64,000 nt of DNA from Eonycteris spelaea (taxonomy: Eukaryota; Chordata; Mammalia; Chiroptera; Pteropodidae). The stretch spans positions 4,650,001-4,714,000 of the forward strand of contig PUFA01000105.1 in NCBI GenBank assembly GCA_003508835.1, read 5' to 3'. Shown piece after piece: positions 31,916-45,530 of the stretch (the first letter of the stretch is position 1; every line of letters begins with the position of its first letter). The notes beneath the pieces were generated by a model, which saw only the letters and a list, made by a program, of their open reading frames with translations, was not told where the DNA came from and did not search any database. The position numbers were made by a program, and so were the translations under genes.

Positions 31916-34900
31916 GCCACAAAATATCAGATTCACTCTTGTCCCCAGAGAACAAAATCAATCCCTTTTTAAAGAAGATAAACAAAAACATCCAATTACT
32001 GCACCCAACTCAAAATTCTCTAATGCTTTCTATTTGGCCTTGGTGAGTTCTAAATGTCTGACAACCCACAAAGCAAATGATTCTTATCTGATTTTTACTA
32101 TATAACTTAGCTAGTTTATATAACTAAGGAGGCGGACTGGGTAAATGTAATAAAAATCCTCATCTGGAAAAGTAGAAAATGACAGACACATTGAAATCAC
32201 TTTTCTGGAGCAATAATGAAATACTACAGTACAAGCACTGTTAAGAACTTCTGCTTTGACTGCTATAGAATCAGCTTAATGAGATCCTAATTTTCCTCTT
32301 TGTACATTGTTCTTTATGATTATTGGATCTCTTTCTTTTTTACCTTCTTTCTGACAGATTCTTCCTTGTTTGTTACTTTCCAAAGCTACATCTGAAGTGG
32401 GTGTAATTTGGAGCAAATTACCTATTTGATAGTGTAGAGTTTTTAAAGTGTTCTTATTTGCGCAACACTGAACATCAAGAATTGATTTGCAGTAAAAAAG
32501 TCAACGTTTTTTTTTTTTTATTCTGGATTTTGTTTCTTTGACAAATTTCCTCAAAATATAGTACATTTCTGATCTCTACGCTTGTAGGAATTTCAAATGT
32601 GCCAGTAGATTCATACAAAGTTTTAGTGGTTCATAATTCTCAGGTCTGCCTTATTTATTTGCTCTATTAATTTTATGTTCCTCTTCCCACTTAATTTTGG
32701 CTAATTTGAGGTAAACTGAAGAAAAAGATACAGATGGGCCATTATTATCTTGAATTATCTTTATCTCAGGACTCAGACATGTGGCCAACTGAAAAATCTT
32801 GTTGAACATTTATTGCTAAGCCTTTTCCAAACCCATAATTTTCTTTCTTTTTACCTTTTCTCTATTCACATGCATGCTTAAAAACCAGCCAATTCTTGCT
32901 AGATCTCCTAGTTTATAATGCCTTGCTAAAACTGCCAATCATAGCTAATACACAGTATATTTTTTTAACTACATTTAGCATCGGTAGACACATAGTCTGT
33001 TTTCAGAATTTCCAGTGGTTTTGAGGGAAATAGTGTTATGGAATATTCTGCATTATATAACATAGATATTAAGCTTTACAAATTGAAATATCTATTCTCT
33101 TATCAACATCATCCAACCACTAAGCCAATCTCACCTACTCCAGGTGCCTGTAAGGGCAGCAAGCTATTTCCTAGTTACCAATTCTGGTAGAAGCTCACAT
33201 AATGCTAGCTGTTTTAATAAATAAATGCACAAAGACTCAAATGTCAGTGAAGTTTATTTTGCATTCAGGTAAATTCCAAAACCATTGTTCATGAACGGCT
33301 TGTGTCTTTCTTCCTAGTCTGATTGAGAATCAAAGGGTTTTCTTGTTTGTTATGTTATTTTTTTATCTAGAGTCTCTGCATTTTTTTTTTTTTTGATCCT
33401 TGGGCATCATACATATTGGATCATGTCTAAAGAAAGGAAAAAGGCAAGGAGAATTGTGTACAGGAAGTTTCATGGGTCAAGCCTAGAAAAAGTCACCTAA
33501 TCCTTCCACTAAGATTCTGGTACTCAATCATAGTGCATGAATCAATTTAATTTAGCTGTGTATGCAGGAAGAATAAACAGTTTTGTATCCATTTTCATAT
33601 CAGTGTATGATTTGATAATATAGTTTCAAGTTCCTTCAAAGAGGAATTTCTGCTTTTCTAACACACCATTTGGTGGAGGTGTAACCTGAAAGTTTGGAAG
33701 TATATTTTTAGGTCACGGAAGAATTGATGCCATCGTGTACACCTAGATCCTGAGGAGGAAACTGGCAATTGGGAAAATTTGAGAAAGTACTGATGAAAAT
33801 GTAAATCACACCTTTAAGAACATAAAATTAGAGAGTGTGTCAGGAGAATCAACATATTTCTTTGAAAAATGAAAAGTGAATGTTTAGGAAAAACAAATAA
33901 AAATCCTTCCAGTTATGTATGGCTTTTCCATTAAAATAGGTCAATTAATCAAAATTTTTTATTTCAGAAAAAATTTAGAGCATTAACGTAAACATAAGAG
34001 ACATATTTTTAGATAAAATGAGCTTAATGTTGATATTCAGCACTGCATTATGCATGCCGTGTTTTGTACAATTAAAGATGAAATGAATGAGAGGTTCTGG
34101 ACTTGAACTAAAATGAGTGAGTGATGCAAAGAGTTTGTGGATAATATCACATAAATCATGCAAAACTTTAAATTTTATTCATCATGTATTTCCCGCAAAT
34201 GCAAAGTGGAATAGTATAGGGGATATTATTTGCAGAATATTTTCCAGGCAGAAACATTTAATTAAATTTCTCTTGTTAAAATACATCCTTCCTCCAACTG
34301 TACATCTGGGTAATGTCATGGCTATGCACATTTAAAATTTGCAGAAATATTTTTATGCTCTGGGGCTTTTCATTTACTATTATTATTACTCATTATTTTT
34401 TTCCAATCATTTTATCTAACAAAGATTTTTAAATTAAAAAATGTAGTAGTAAGTAATTGTGTTTTCTGATTCTCAAAATAATGTATAAAGGAGAGTTATT
34501 TTGGCCATAATTAACTTCAGGTTGCCCAAGGGAGTAAGAGAAAATTAGTGTGCGTTGTGAATATTCCTTTTCATGTACACTATATTTAAAATTCTGTTTT
34601 ATCTCAGTACTTCCATTAGAACAAATATGATTAGTATGCAGCCATTGTTTCTAAAGTTTAAATTTCCTTCAGATACATTTGAAATTAAGATACATTTTGA
34701 ATTTAATTAGAAGGTAGAATAAATACCTTGCCTTAACTGTTTCTCTTTCTTATTTTCATGGTCCGAAAATGAGCAATTACTGGTAACTTCTTTATTTTTA
34801 TTTCAGATAGGCCAATTAAAATAACATAGTCAACTGTGTCCTGCTTTGTGTTTTTAAAGTTAGTTTTTATTGGCATTTGGAAAGAACGTGACACTGAAAA

Positions 34901-36626
34901 TAAAGCCATAAATGTAAGCCCTGTAGAGTTGAGGGTACTTGAAAATAGCATGATAGATCAGAACTAACTCAGAACAGAGGAAGGAAAGTCTCCCTCAGAG
35001 GATCTTGAAATCAAAGGAAACAAATGTGTAAACAAGATAAAGATGCTGTGCTCAAAGTCACCAATGGGATTATAGCATTTTGGTTTTTTTCAAAACAATT
35101 TGAGGAACTGTGATATTTTTAAATGAGTTTGTACTTTTGAAACCTTTAGACAAATAATTGTATAGTGGAATTTCATTCGGTAGCCATTTTCCTTAAAATT
35201 TATTCTTTGTCTTAAAAAAAAAATAAGTAGGTAGGTTAGATTATAATTCCCATTTTTGCCAGTCTAGGCACTAAAACCCCATTGACTTCAAACACGCTTT
35301 ATTCTACCCTTTGCTGATTTCAGCATTCTTTTTAAAACCTGTAGTTTTTGCTTTCTGCAGGCCTAAAGGCTTTTAAAAGCTCAGTATAACTGGTGTTTTG
35401 TGTTATTCTTTAGAATCCACAGCAATATGTCTTTGTCTCTCATATTGGAAGGTTACATGGTGACATTGTTAATTTTCTTTAGCAAAGTCCCTCGGGCAGC
35501 AGGATATGTCCTTGAATTGCTTAGAATGGTCATGCCAATAAATAATTTTTAGTCAACTGTGTTTTCAGCATTTAAGAATTAAATGAAACTGTAGATACCA
35601 TATTATATCTAATAGTTTGTATAAAATGTTACAAAATATCTGAATGAGAGTGGAAAAGGAGGATTTTAAACTATACAACTTCACTGACAAGTGATTCCTG
35701 GAACTCAACAGTCTAATAATGATTTTAATAGTAATGGTTCCCTCCAATTTTCAACAACTTCTTCTTCCCCATAATACATTTTCAAAAAGATAATTAAGAG
35801 ATTGAAAGAAATACGATTTATGTCCTAAATCTTTTTTTTTAATTCTTTATAAGTTGATGAACTGCAGATCACATCTCTAAAAAATAATTATATCATGCTT
35901 TTATATTTACCTATGTACTAAAAACAAATTATACAGTATTCCACCTCTTGCTCTGTAAAATAAGAGTTATATCTAACATTCAAGTGAGAAAACGAAAGCA
36001 ATATGAAAACACAAACTTTGATAATAAAATTAAAGGAATCAAATATAATGTCTTGATAAATTTTATGTTTTCATTGATGTTCATATGGATTATTCTAAAT
36101 GCCATAATTAGATAAAAATTAATCAATGGAATTTTACTTAGTTTCATAAAAAGATCTTTTATTACAGTGCTGTAGCATTAGAGTAAGTGGGTAAAAAAAA
36201 GAATTGATTAAAAATAAAACTTTTACAATGTTAAAGGCATCAAAAAAGAATAGATGCGACCTGACTTTTTTTTTTTTTTATCCCAAGTCAACCAATTTAA
36301 AAACATATCTTTTGTGAGGAAGTTTTCTAAATGAGAAAAACACATAAATGTATATCAAAATATACATAATGCTATTTCTTGAAAGATTTTATTGTTGAAA
36401 ATAAGGTGTGCATATTTTTACACTGAAATAATCTCTTCCAGACAAACATGAACTTGCACACAAATGACAAATGACACATATGAAGATATTCAGTTCCCTA
36501 ATGAAGACTTAAACACTGAGCAACAGTCAGAAAAACTATATTTTGACAATACAAACACCTGTTTTTCACTATAACAGGTAGAACTAGAAGTATTATTTTA
36601 TCCTTAGAAATGAATTTGAGTGAGCG
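31916..36626. other. Long unassigned AT-rich stretch
   Basis: 4.7 kb, strongly AT-rich, with T runs near 32505, 33380, 35830 and 36265. No frame above 72 codons, no exon-like feature and no repeat family I can name. It may include ancient repeats below recognition. Confidence 0.4.
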
Positions 36627-37106
36627 TGTTAGGCAGAATAGCGCCCCCTCTAAGAATATCTACATCCGATCTCTAGAACCTGTGAATATTAGATTACGCG
36701 GCAAAGAGAAAGTAAGGTACAGATGGTATTAAGTTTGCTAATCAATTGACCTTAATATAGAAAAGTGACCCTGCATTATCTCGGCTATCTCAGTATGATC
36801 GCAGGGTTCCTTACAGTAGAAAGGGAATGGGAAGAAAGAAGATGAGAGATGGTCACAGTGCTGACTTCAAAGGTAGAAGGGTAGGCCATGAGCCAAGGAA
36901 CACAGGTAGCCTCTACAAGGCGGAGTGGCAAGAATCACACCCTGCCCTACAGTTTCCACAAGTAACCCAACTCTGAGGAAACCTTAACTTTAGTCTGGCG
37001 AGACCCATTTGGGCTTCTGACCTATCAATTGTAAGATCATAAATTTGTGTTGTTTAAGCCACTAAGTTCGTGGTAATTTATTACAGCAACAATAGGAAAT
37101 TAAATA
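36627..37106 (+). mobile_element. MLT1-type (ERVL-MaLR) LTR, sense
   Basis: Starts TGTTAGGCAGAATAG, contains 'GAACCTGTGAATATTAGATT' (36678-36697), 'GAGCCAAGGAACACAGGTAG' (36890-36909), 'AGACCCATTTGGGCTTCTGA' (37001-37020) and ends with 'TGTTTAAGCCACTAAGTTCG' and 'CAACAATAGGAAATTAA'. The order and length fit MLT1. Confidence 0.8.
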
Positions 37107-37424
37107 AATGTCTTTCTGTTCAGAATTTTCAAAATCCTAGTCTATCTGCATATTTGTGGTCATCCAAATTTACTCTCTCTAATAATATTATAATGTCAGG
37201 AAAATATTAAAAGGTTGAGTTAACCATTGAAAGTAATTCAATGAATTAGCACTTACATCTGAGATTCAGAAGCACACATATTCATTCATAATCTATACAT
37301 TTTTAGTTTTTCTTTTTATGTTTAGATACTGAGGGTTAATATTTTCACATAAAGATCACCATTCTGGTGAAGTTATATGAAATTGTAGATGTTATTAATA
37401 ATTGTAACTTATTTACAGGTAATG

Positions 37425-37645
37425 GATACTTACAATATATAGTCCAGATATTGTTCTAGACACATTATGTGTCTCAACTAGTGATTCTCACGATAATCCT
37501 CTGAGTTTATTTATACTCTCCTTTCTTAAAAGAGGATCCTACAGTAAAATGTCAGCAACTTAACCAATGTCATTTAACTAAAAACTGTGTGGTTAGAATT
37601 AGAACACAGGCTGTCAGGCTCCAGAGCCTGACTGACTCACCAAAG
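37425..37645 (-). mobile_element. MIR SINE, antisense
   Basis: 'TTCTAGACACATTATGTGTC' (37454-37473), 'TGATTCTCACGATAATCCTC' and late 'AGGCTCCAGAGCCTGACTGA' (37615-37634) follow the antisense MIR order. Confidence 0.65.
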
Positions 37646-37654
37646 ACTTACAAC

Positions 37655-38060
37655 CGTTACTCAGCTATTGCTGGGATATGTTGTATATCGAACACTCCTC
37701 AAAGCTCGGTGCCTTGTAGCAGCAAATATTTATTTTTCTACCTTATGGATTTTGGCGGCAGAATGGTTAATCTCTAGACTTATCTGGTTTAGCTGGGCTT
37801 ATGTAGACTCTAGGCTTCTTCATTTGTTGTCTCTATCCTGGGGACCAACAATTCCCCAGGGCATGCTCTTTGCATGGCAGATGTAGATGCCCAAACGGCT
37901 GAGCCAAATGACAAAAGTCCATTTTAAAACCTCTGTTTACATCACATCTGCTAACATTTTATCATCCAAGGAAGTCACACGGTCAATGGAGTAGTAATAG
38001 GTACTCTTCCTACTCTACTGATGCCTACTGCAAAGGCCAATGACAAAATTAGGTGAAGGT
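37655..38060 (-). mobile_element. MLT1-like LTR, antisense
   Basis: 'GCTATTGCTGGGATATG' and 'TTAGCTGGGCTTATGTAGAC', ending near 'CATCCAAGGAAGTCACACGG' (37965-37984), follow the antisense MaLR type 'TATTGCTGCGTAACAAACC ... GCAAGTCACA'. Diverged; family is likely but not certain. Confidence 0.5.
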
Positions 38061-41000
38061 ATAATTAATAACAGAGAGGCAGTGAAAGATTGGGAACAGT
38101 GACCAAATCTGCCTTAAACTCTCTCACATCAGCTCTGCATTTCCACTCCTGACATTTTACCTTGGTGTTTTTTTCTCTATAGTGTAGTGTTCTTTACAAG
38201 ATTTCATCTTACTCTTAAAGGGAAGATTTTAAGCTAAATACTTTAAAAATACCAATTTTGAGGTTGCCCTCCATCAAGAATTATAGGACTATAAAAGCTC
38301 AAATGCATTTTATTCAGTTAGACCCTAACAGCAATCAGGAAGGGTTGACTAATCTTTTCATGATATAGTTTCAGTGGGACAGAAAAAAAGTACCCATATG
38401 ATTATGTTTCTTTCTGTTCTCTTAATAAAGTAAAGAGGTGTTAAAAATATATTTATTTACATTCATATTCTTTATTTACTGAGCTTTGCATATTTCCATC
38501 TTTTTAAGTTTTTTTTTTAATTAACTTTAATCGTAAGTGACGTTTTGAAAAATTATTTTTTGGAGAGAACTTACTGACACTAACAACCAAATTTTAGCTT
38601 AACCATCTAAAACTTACCTTTTTCTTACACGCTTTCTATTTATGAAAAAAAAAAGAAGGAATAAAAGTATGTACATGGAAATGTTTAGAGAATGTTTTTA
38701 GGTTATGTGTAAACAGAATTTAGTGTTATTTTTTATTTCTAATTTTATTTTAAACTTGAAATGTCTAAATTGATTGACATAATTTTATAATAAAATATAA
38801 TAAAATATTTTTTAAAACTTAAGTAATAAAATCAGGTGGTAGCATTAAATTAATTTTTTATTTAATGCCCCAGCTTTGTTTAATATGTATTTATTTATTT
38901 AATAAGTTTTTGGCCTTTTTCTTAAATTGTTAATCCTCACAGGAACCTATTTTTCCAACTTGAATGTCTGTTTTATCACAGTTCAAGTATGACACTAACT
39001 AGAAGTAGGAAAAGGTCTTTCAAACCACAGATAACTGAATGGAAAGATGTAATTTTAAATAAGAAATAAAAATTCAAGTGGAAGCTCAAATAATTTCTAG
39101 CATATACTTTTAAAACGATGTCTAATACATAATTAGAACAATATATTTCCATGAGAATACATTATAATAATTTTAATTACAGAGAATAAATACTTCCCTT
39201 CTCATGTTTTTCAGAGACAAATATGACAGCAACTAAATTAACTGAATGTTCATAATGTATGATTTGATTTCAATATTCCTTTATATTTATATGTGCTGGC
39301 CTGCCAAGCATGCCGACTTAGAAGGCCCAGGAAAGCATCGGGATATTCTTTTTGTTGTCATATTTCAAATTAAGCAATTTTATTTAACTCTCTCTCCAGG
39401 TTTGTTTCTCACAGGAAGAGTTATATTAAATTTGACTTATCATATATACGGAAAAAAAGTGTTTCGGACAGTTAGGCCCTGAGCAAAAATAAAGGCCCCT
39501 TAGGAAAATGCTAAGCATGACAGCTTGAGAGCTGTACTTCTTGTTTATTCTAAATACTACCTGTGAGATTTTTCTTTCCTTTCTCATACTTAACTCTCAT
39601 CAGTGTTATGATAGACACCCTTAAATACTCAATGGAGCTAGCTGCCTGACTTTATTTCATCCCAGTCATCCTGTTTGAGAGGCTAAAATGTGATAGGCAG
39701 AGCTCCTCCTGTTTTCTGTGAAAGCTTTAGATATGCTTGTGTGGGCTGCTTCTATGTTTTGCAAAAAATGAAATGTTACCAATTACAAATTGTGGTAAAA
39801 ATGCAGTGCTAGGGTGTGGTCGGATTGATTTTATGTACACATTATCTTCCAGTATAATTTTGGTTTTCATTCCGTCATAGTACTGATGTTTGTAACGAAG
39901 ACATTGTGCATCTCGCAGGAATGAACGTGACGGTGACAACATTGGGGACAATGGAAAATGTTATTTTACATGGAGATAATGCTAGAAAATCTAATAGTTA
40001 TAACCATGGCAATAATATATAGACTATGATACTGTTTATTAATAAGATGAAGTTCCCCTAAATAAGATCAAAATTACAAAAGTCCAAAATAATCTGGAAA
40101 AAAATTTAGTATATGTATATACACTTATTTGCACTGGATTCTTTAATTTAAAAGTAGTCTTATTTATTTACTTACTCTTTGGTATGGCAATTTAAGTTAA
40201 TTTTTATTTATATACTTCACCTATTTACATTTTTCTTATTAAATGGTGTTTACATTTTGTGTACGATACAAATAATTGAAGATGCTTCATACTCTTGCAA
40301 TTCAAATTGTTTAGATTGGGTGAAATTGCATTTTTGTTGATGGGTGAAAATACAGTTATAGCTTCCCTGGATGAGGGGAAGGAAGACAGGAAAATAGAGA
40401 AAACAGAATCTGTAAGTAATACTAAATTTGCATCAACTTATAAGTACTTCTCACTCCCCGCTCTAATTTCAAGGCAATTCTGACCTCTTTAAGTGGCTTT
40501 AAACTTCCAATTTAAAAATAAGAACAAATATTCACAACTTTCTTTTAAGTACATTAACTGTTTCAAAATCACTAACCATGTTAGATTATCATATAAAAGT
40601 AGTTTAGAAGTGTAAATTTAGTGTTTAATAACTGTTTCTCAAAAGCTTTACTCTGCTAGTTTTCTCTTCGTAGATGTCTTTAATTTGACTTTTGCAAAAA
40701 GTTTTAGTATTGTTTATATCAAGTGACCTTCCCACATAAACATTTTTTTTTTTTAAGGATGGAGGGCACCACTCATCAAGCTATACTGTTAATTATTCTT
40801 ATTTGTCTGAACAATTCTTCATAGACTAAAGAAAAAATGATTACACATTCAACTGAAACATAACATTTTAATGCTTTATAAAGCAGACCAATATGGACTT
40901 TTGGGTCTATTCTACTGAAACCTTCTGTTAACAAAATCAGTTGTATCTGGCAATATATTTGTCAAATATCAATTCTTTACTCTTCAAAAAAAAATCATGA

Positions 41001-41099
41001 CTTACATGAAGTTAGAGATTAAAGAAAAAAATAATAAAAAATTTAATTAAATTATAAAGCAGTTAAATATCTAACAATATTTAAGGGCGGAGTTTTTAA
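38061..41099. other. Unassigned AT-rich stretch
   Basis: 3 kb non-coding. T run at 40744-40755. 39290-39480 and 39650-39950 are slightly less AT-rich and unassigned. No gene-like frame. Confidence 0.4.
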
Positions 41100-41400
41100 T
41101 TACTTTCTTGTTCTTTCATATATTCATCTATATTTAATGAATAGTTACTGAGCATATACTCTGTACTAGATGCTGAGACTACAATGGTGAACAAAATTGA
41201 ATAGCTCCTGACTCCATAAAACTCAGATAACTGTGTGTTGGGAGAAGGAGACAACGAATAAGTAATCCAACGATTTTCTGTGAAAAATACTGTGAAAAGA
41301 ATCATCAAATTCATACAGATTGCCGTGTTGGTAAGAGACTTGTGCAGGCCCACCTTACGAAGGGACATTTAATCCAGAATTAACCCATTAGGGTGAACAA
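41100..41400 (-). mobile_element. L2 3' end, antisense
   Basis: 'TTACTGAGCATATACTCTGT' (41145-41164), 'GAGACTACAATGGTGAACAA' (41175-41194), 'GACAACGAATAAGTAATCCA' (41251-41270) follow the antisense L2 3' consensus. Confidence 0.65.
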
Positions 41401-41547
41401 AAGATGTAAAGAGCTAAGTGAAGAGAATTCTGTATAAATGAAATAGCACATAAAGTGGCAAAGAAATCGTCTCTGAAGAACCAACAGAAGGAATTACGCT
41501 CAATGTTGAAGAATTTGGAAATCTAAGTGGCAGCCAAAGTATTTTTG

Positions 41548-41550
<3 letters not shown>

Positions 41551-41583
<33 letters not shown>
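41551..41583 (+). repeat. (TG)16 microsatellite
   Basis: Uninterrupted TG dinucleotides. Confidence 0.95.
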
Positions 41584-41585
<2 letters not shown>

Positions 41586-41734
41586 TTTTTTTTTCTCTTG
41601 TAATAGTATTTTTAAAAATAAATTTATTACTTTCAGTGTTTCTATTATGTTCAAGGTACTGTTTGTCTACATAAATAATATAAAATATATAGGCGAGATT
41701 TTCTTTCATAATTAAAAATAAGAACTTACATACT

Positions 41735-41925
41735 AGCTGCTAGCACTGTTATAAAATGGTTTACTATTTTAATTCATTTCTTTCTCATGATAATCTTTGA
41801 GATAGCTGTTGTCACCCATTTAATACATAAGAAAAATACCCAGAAGAACTTAGTAATTTGCCCCGGGTTACCATTACAAGTTCAAAAGCAAAAGTTAAAT
41901 CTAGCTTAGCTGGCTCCAAAGTTTT
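41735..41925 (-). mobile_element. MIR SINE, antisense
   Basis: 'ATTTCTTTCTCATGATAATC', 'TTGTCACCCATTTAATACAT' (41810-41829), 'AGTAATTTGCCCCGGGTTAC' and 'TAGCTGGCTCC' are in MIR order. Confidence 0.6.
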
Positions 41926-41999
41926 TGTCCTTATTTTTCTTTTCTCTTTCTCCCTCTCTTGTTCTTTTTTCATGAGCATACATTAAAAAGATGTAAAAA

Positions 42000-43120
42000 T
42001 GCATATATTTCAAGACATAAGAAAATAACACCTATAGCCACCACCAATATTAAATGCAATATTACCATTGTAATCAAATTCTTCATTGGTTCGGTTCTAG
42101 AGAGATCCTCCTTCTCCTTCCAGGCCCAGAAAATCATTATAAAAATTTTTGTTATTTATCCTTTTATGTTTCACAGTGTTACAGTATATGTATGTAGCTT
42201 TACTTGATTTAAAATTTTGCACAGATGATCTTAATTTCAATGTAATTATGCATATATACTCTTCTGTGACTTAATATCTTTAATTAAATATGGTTTTAAG
42301 ATTCATATATGTTGATGAATATGAAGGCAGTTCATTAATTTTCACTGTTGAACAGCATTTCATTATATGACTCTATAAAATTCTTAGCCATTCAAGTGCT
42401 AATAGGCACTTGGATCCTTTCTAGTGTTTGTTTTTGAAATAATGCTGGTATGTGCATTGTTGTAACAGTTACACGAACATATTTCTAAAATAAAATTACG
42501 TATTTGTAACTTTACTTGGTAATCTCAAATTGTTTTGGGGAGTGTTTCAGTTTATACTCTGGCTTATACCATCTATTGCTCTATCCTTTATTAACCCCTG
42601 ATATTTCTCAAAAAATATTTTTGGATGCTCATTATTTGTTTTTCAATCTGGTAAAAATGAACCGTATTCATTTCAGGGTATATAATGTCTACTTTCCTGA
42701 TGAATAAAAGTTGCTTTTTAAAAATCTTCATCATCTAGTCACATATTTCTATTGTGAAATATTTGAACACAACTTCAGCCTAATATACTGTTGTGGGGCT
42801 TGTGTTTCCCTCAGCAAATAGATAGAAACACAATATACTGCAAACTAAACCCTTTTTGATTGTATATGAGCAAATGTTTTCTTCCAGTTTATATCTTATC
42901 TTTTTATCCCTTATGTTTTTTTCCATAATAAAAAGATACTTTTGATTCGATGTGGTCCAATTCATCAGTCTTTATTTTTATGACATGTATATTAAGTCTA
43001 AGAAATTCTTTCCTAGACCCATTTCTGGGAAATCAAAACATTTTGCTTTTCATATGTAAGATGTTAATCCGCTTGATATTTTTTAATTTTTTAAGTCATG
43101 TGTGAGATGGATTAAATTAA
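42000..43120 (-). mobile_element. Old LINE-1 (L1M-type) 3' region, antisense
   Basis: 'TTAATTTTCACTGTTGAACA' with 'GCATTTCATTATATGAC' (42335-42371), 'TAATAGGCACTTGGATCC' with 'TTTCTAGTGTTTGTTTTTGAAATAATG', and 'TTTTTATGACATGTATATTAAGTCTAAGAAATTC' near 42975-43008 (shown here only in part by position) follow the antisense L1M 3' UTR and ORF2 end. Highly diverged, with no usable frame. Confidence 0.6.
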
Positions 43121-44054
43121 GAGGAAGGAAATTAAATATAATAAAAATTATGGGAAAGGAAAGAATATATTCAGAAACAGCGGATGGGTTATATGGACTA
43201 AGTTAAGTTATTTTTGGAGAACTCAAAAATGCACCAGAAAGAAAATTAGGAATATGTAGTAGTGATCTTTAATATAGACGAAGAGAGAGAAATTTTTACA
43301 GTACAAAATATGCTGTGTTTGAAAATTTTGAATAGGCTATATTATAATTAACAGAGTCCTCTAAGAAGGATAATTCACTAAAGTTCTATAAGTTTAACCT
43401 GAATAAAACTGAATTGAATTAGAGAAAAATCGAGAGACTTTTAAATTCCGGAAAAAAGTTAGCAGAAAAATTAGAAAGCAAAAAAAAAAAAAAAAAAATG
43501 AATAAGAAATTTTAAAGAAAGATAGATATAAAGTGATCGTGATTGTATATTTGAGATAAGGTGCGGGCAGTAATAAAATTTTTTTATTCGGTATATAGGC
43601 CATGTGAACAGGAGAAAAGAAGCTCAATTAAAGTAAGAGTCAAGGATAATTGTCTGGTGTCATAGAAAGAGAAAAAAAGGAGGGTGGAGGAAGCATGGTA
43701 GGAATTAACTAGAGATAAATACCATGAGTATTGAACAGCATGTAGGGCCTAATGTAGCTAAGCTTGATGAAACTTTTAAATATTGGTATGTGATTATGTT
43801 TTTTTCCCCCCCTTGAAAAATTAAGAAACGGAAATTTCAACTGTTGAAAAATAGTTTAAAAGCTATAATAGTTAAGGTAGAAATCTTCTGTGGTTCATAT
43901 AGCAAAATTCAAGATGTTTCTAGTACAGTGTAGCATCTAATAAACATATTTAAGACAAGGTTATAGAATGCAGCATTCCTCAAATCTATGTAGACCATTT
44001 GCCATAGAATAATTAATCAGAAATCCGAAAATATTAATTCATGGGAGCATAGTT
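43121..44054. other. Unassigned AT-rich stretch
   Basis: A run at 43480-43498 and a C run near 43806; otherwise no feature seen. Confidence 0.4.
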
Positions 44055-45185
44055 TGATTGCACATATAATGTCTAAGAGCGAGACTAAAACAAGAACTAA
44101 TAGAAGCTTCTGGTTTCCAGTTCTGCACATGGAGAGCTTGAGAGTTGCCGCTCTGATCTGATAAGCGAAAAGCTGAACCGGGCAAACTTCAGCCTCCAGG
44201 AGAATGCAGGCAGTCTCAGCCATCAGACCAGAGGTTCACAAGTAGAAAACTACAGAACCAGTTCTGGGATAGGAAAATCTGAACAATAACTGATGAATTA
44301 CTGGAGGTTGAGAGAGGGCAAGTGTGAGCATTAAAAACTCCAGCAGGACCCAGTTATAGGCGCACCCACTCACTTTTGTGAATTTTACTTCCAAAAGTTT
44401 GACCAAGTTCTCATGATCAATATTGGGGGGGGGGGGGGTGGGAATCCTCTCATATTTCCAATAGTGGGAGGAACAAGGGGACCATTTTGAAACAATCCAG
44501 AGCACTGAGTTCTCCTTAAAGGGGTGTGCCCTCAGGAAAAAGTTTTATCAGAGCCTGACTCCAATGTACCCCAGCAATCCTGTCTCACCTAGCGGGTGGG
44601 AGGAGGAACGAAAAGCTCTGTGAAGTCCACAGCCCGGAGGCATAGGCTCATTCAAAGACAGAGACCTAATCACTGGACTATACAAGGCTTCCCTTCCCCA
44701 ATACCTTGCTATCACAAGTACTAAAGACCTAATTCTGGCAGTTGCTTTTTACCCAGTATCAAAAAAAAAAACTACAAGGTGTATAAAAAGCAAACAAACA
44801 CAATTTAAAGAGACAGAGTGATCTTGAGAACCAGACACGGCAGGGATGTTGGAATTATCAGACTGGGGATTAAAAAACAAAACAAAACTATGATCAATAT
44901 GCCAAGGGCTCTAATCAATAAAGTAAGCAGCATGCAATTTAGAAAAAAAAAAAAAGGGCGGTGTAAGTGGAGAGAGGGAAATCCTAAACAAAACAAAACA
45001 AAACAAAACAAAAACTTAAAAAAATGCAGGAGATAAAAAACACTGCAACAGAAGTGAGAACGCCTTTGATGGGCTTAAGAGTAGACCGAACACAGCTGAG
45101 GTAAAGAATCTCCAAGCTTTCAGATATATCATGAGTTAGTCCTCCAAAACCGAAAAGCAAAGAGAACAAATTCTAAAAAAAAAAA
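44055..45185 (+). mobile_element. LINE-1 5' UTR and ORF1 start, sense
   Basis: Follows an L1 head: 'AGAAGCTTCTGGTTTCCAGT' (44103-44122), 'CAGTCTCAGCCATCAGACCA' (44211-44230), 'CAGGACCCAGTTATAGGCGC', a G14 run (44425-44438), 'GACAGAGACCTAATCACTGG', then 'GATGTTGGAATTATCAGACT' and 'TATGCCAAGGGCTCTAATCA' of the ORF1 start. It stops at an A-rich tract (45176-45190) before reaching ORF2. The ORF1 frame is broken. Confidence 0.7.
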
Positions 45186-45224
45186 AAAAAGAAAAGAAAA
45201 AAATACAAGAAAAAAACAGACTTT

Positions 45225-45530
45225 GTTTTTCTAGAGCAGTCTCAGGTTTACGTCAACATTGAGACGAGGGTACAGAGGTATCCCACACACTGCCTGCACC
45301 CGGATATTCATAAACTACTTCCCCATCATCACTATCCTACATCGGAGTGGTACATGGCTGTAGGCGATGAAACTACATGGTCATCATAATCGCTCAGAGA
45401 CCATCGTTTACATAAGGGTTCACTCTTGGAGTTGTATTTTCTGTGCTTTCGGACAATTGTATAATTATATGTCTCCACCATTATAGTATCATACAGAATG
45501 ATACAGAATGGTTGCATTGCCTTAAAAATC
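45225..45530 (-). mobile_element. LINE-1 3' UTR (L1MB/L1MC-like), antisense
   Basis: 'CTAGAGCAGTCTCAGGTTTA' (45231-45250), 'CATAAGGGTTCACTCTTGGA' (45411-45430) and 'TCTCCACCATTATAGTATCA' (45471-45490) match the antisense L1M 3' UTR in order. Confidence 0.75.
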
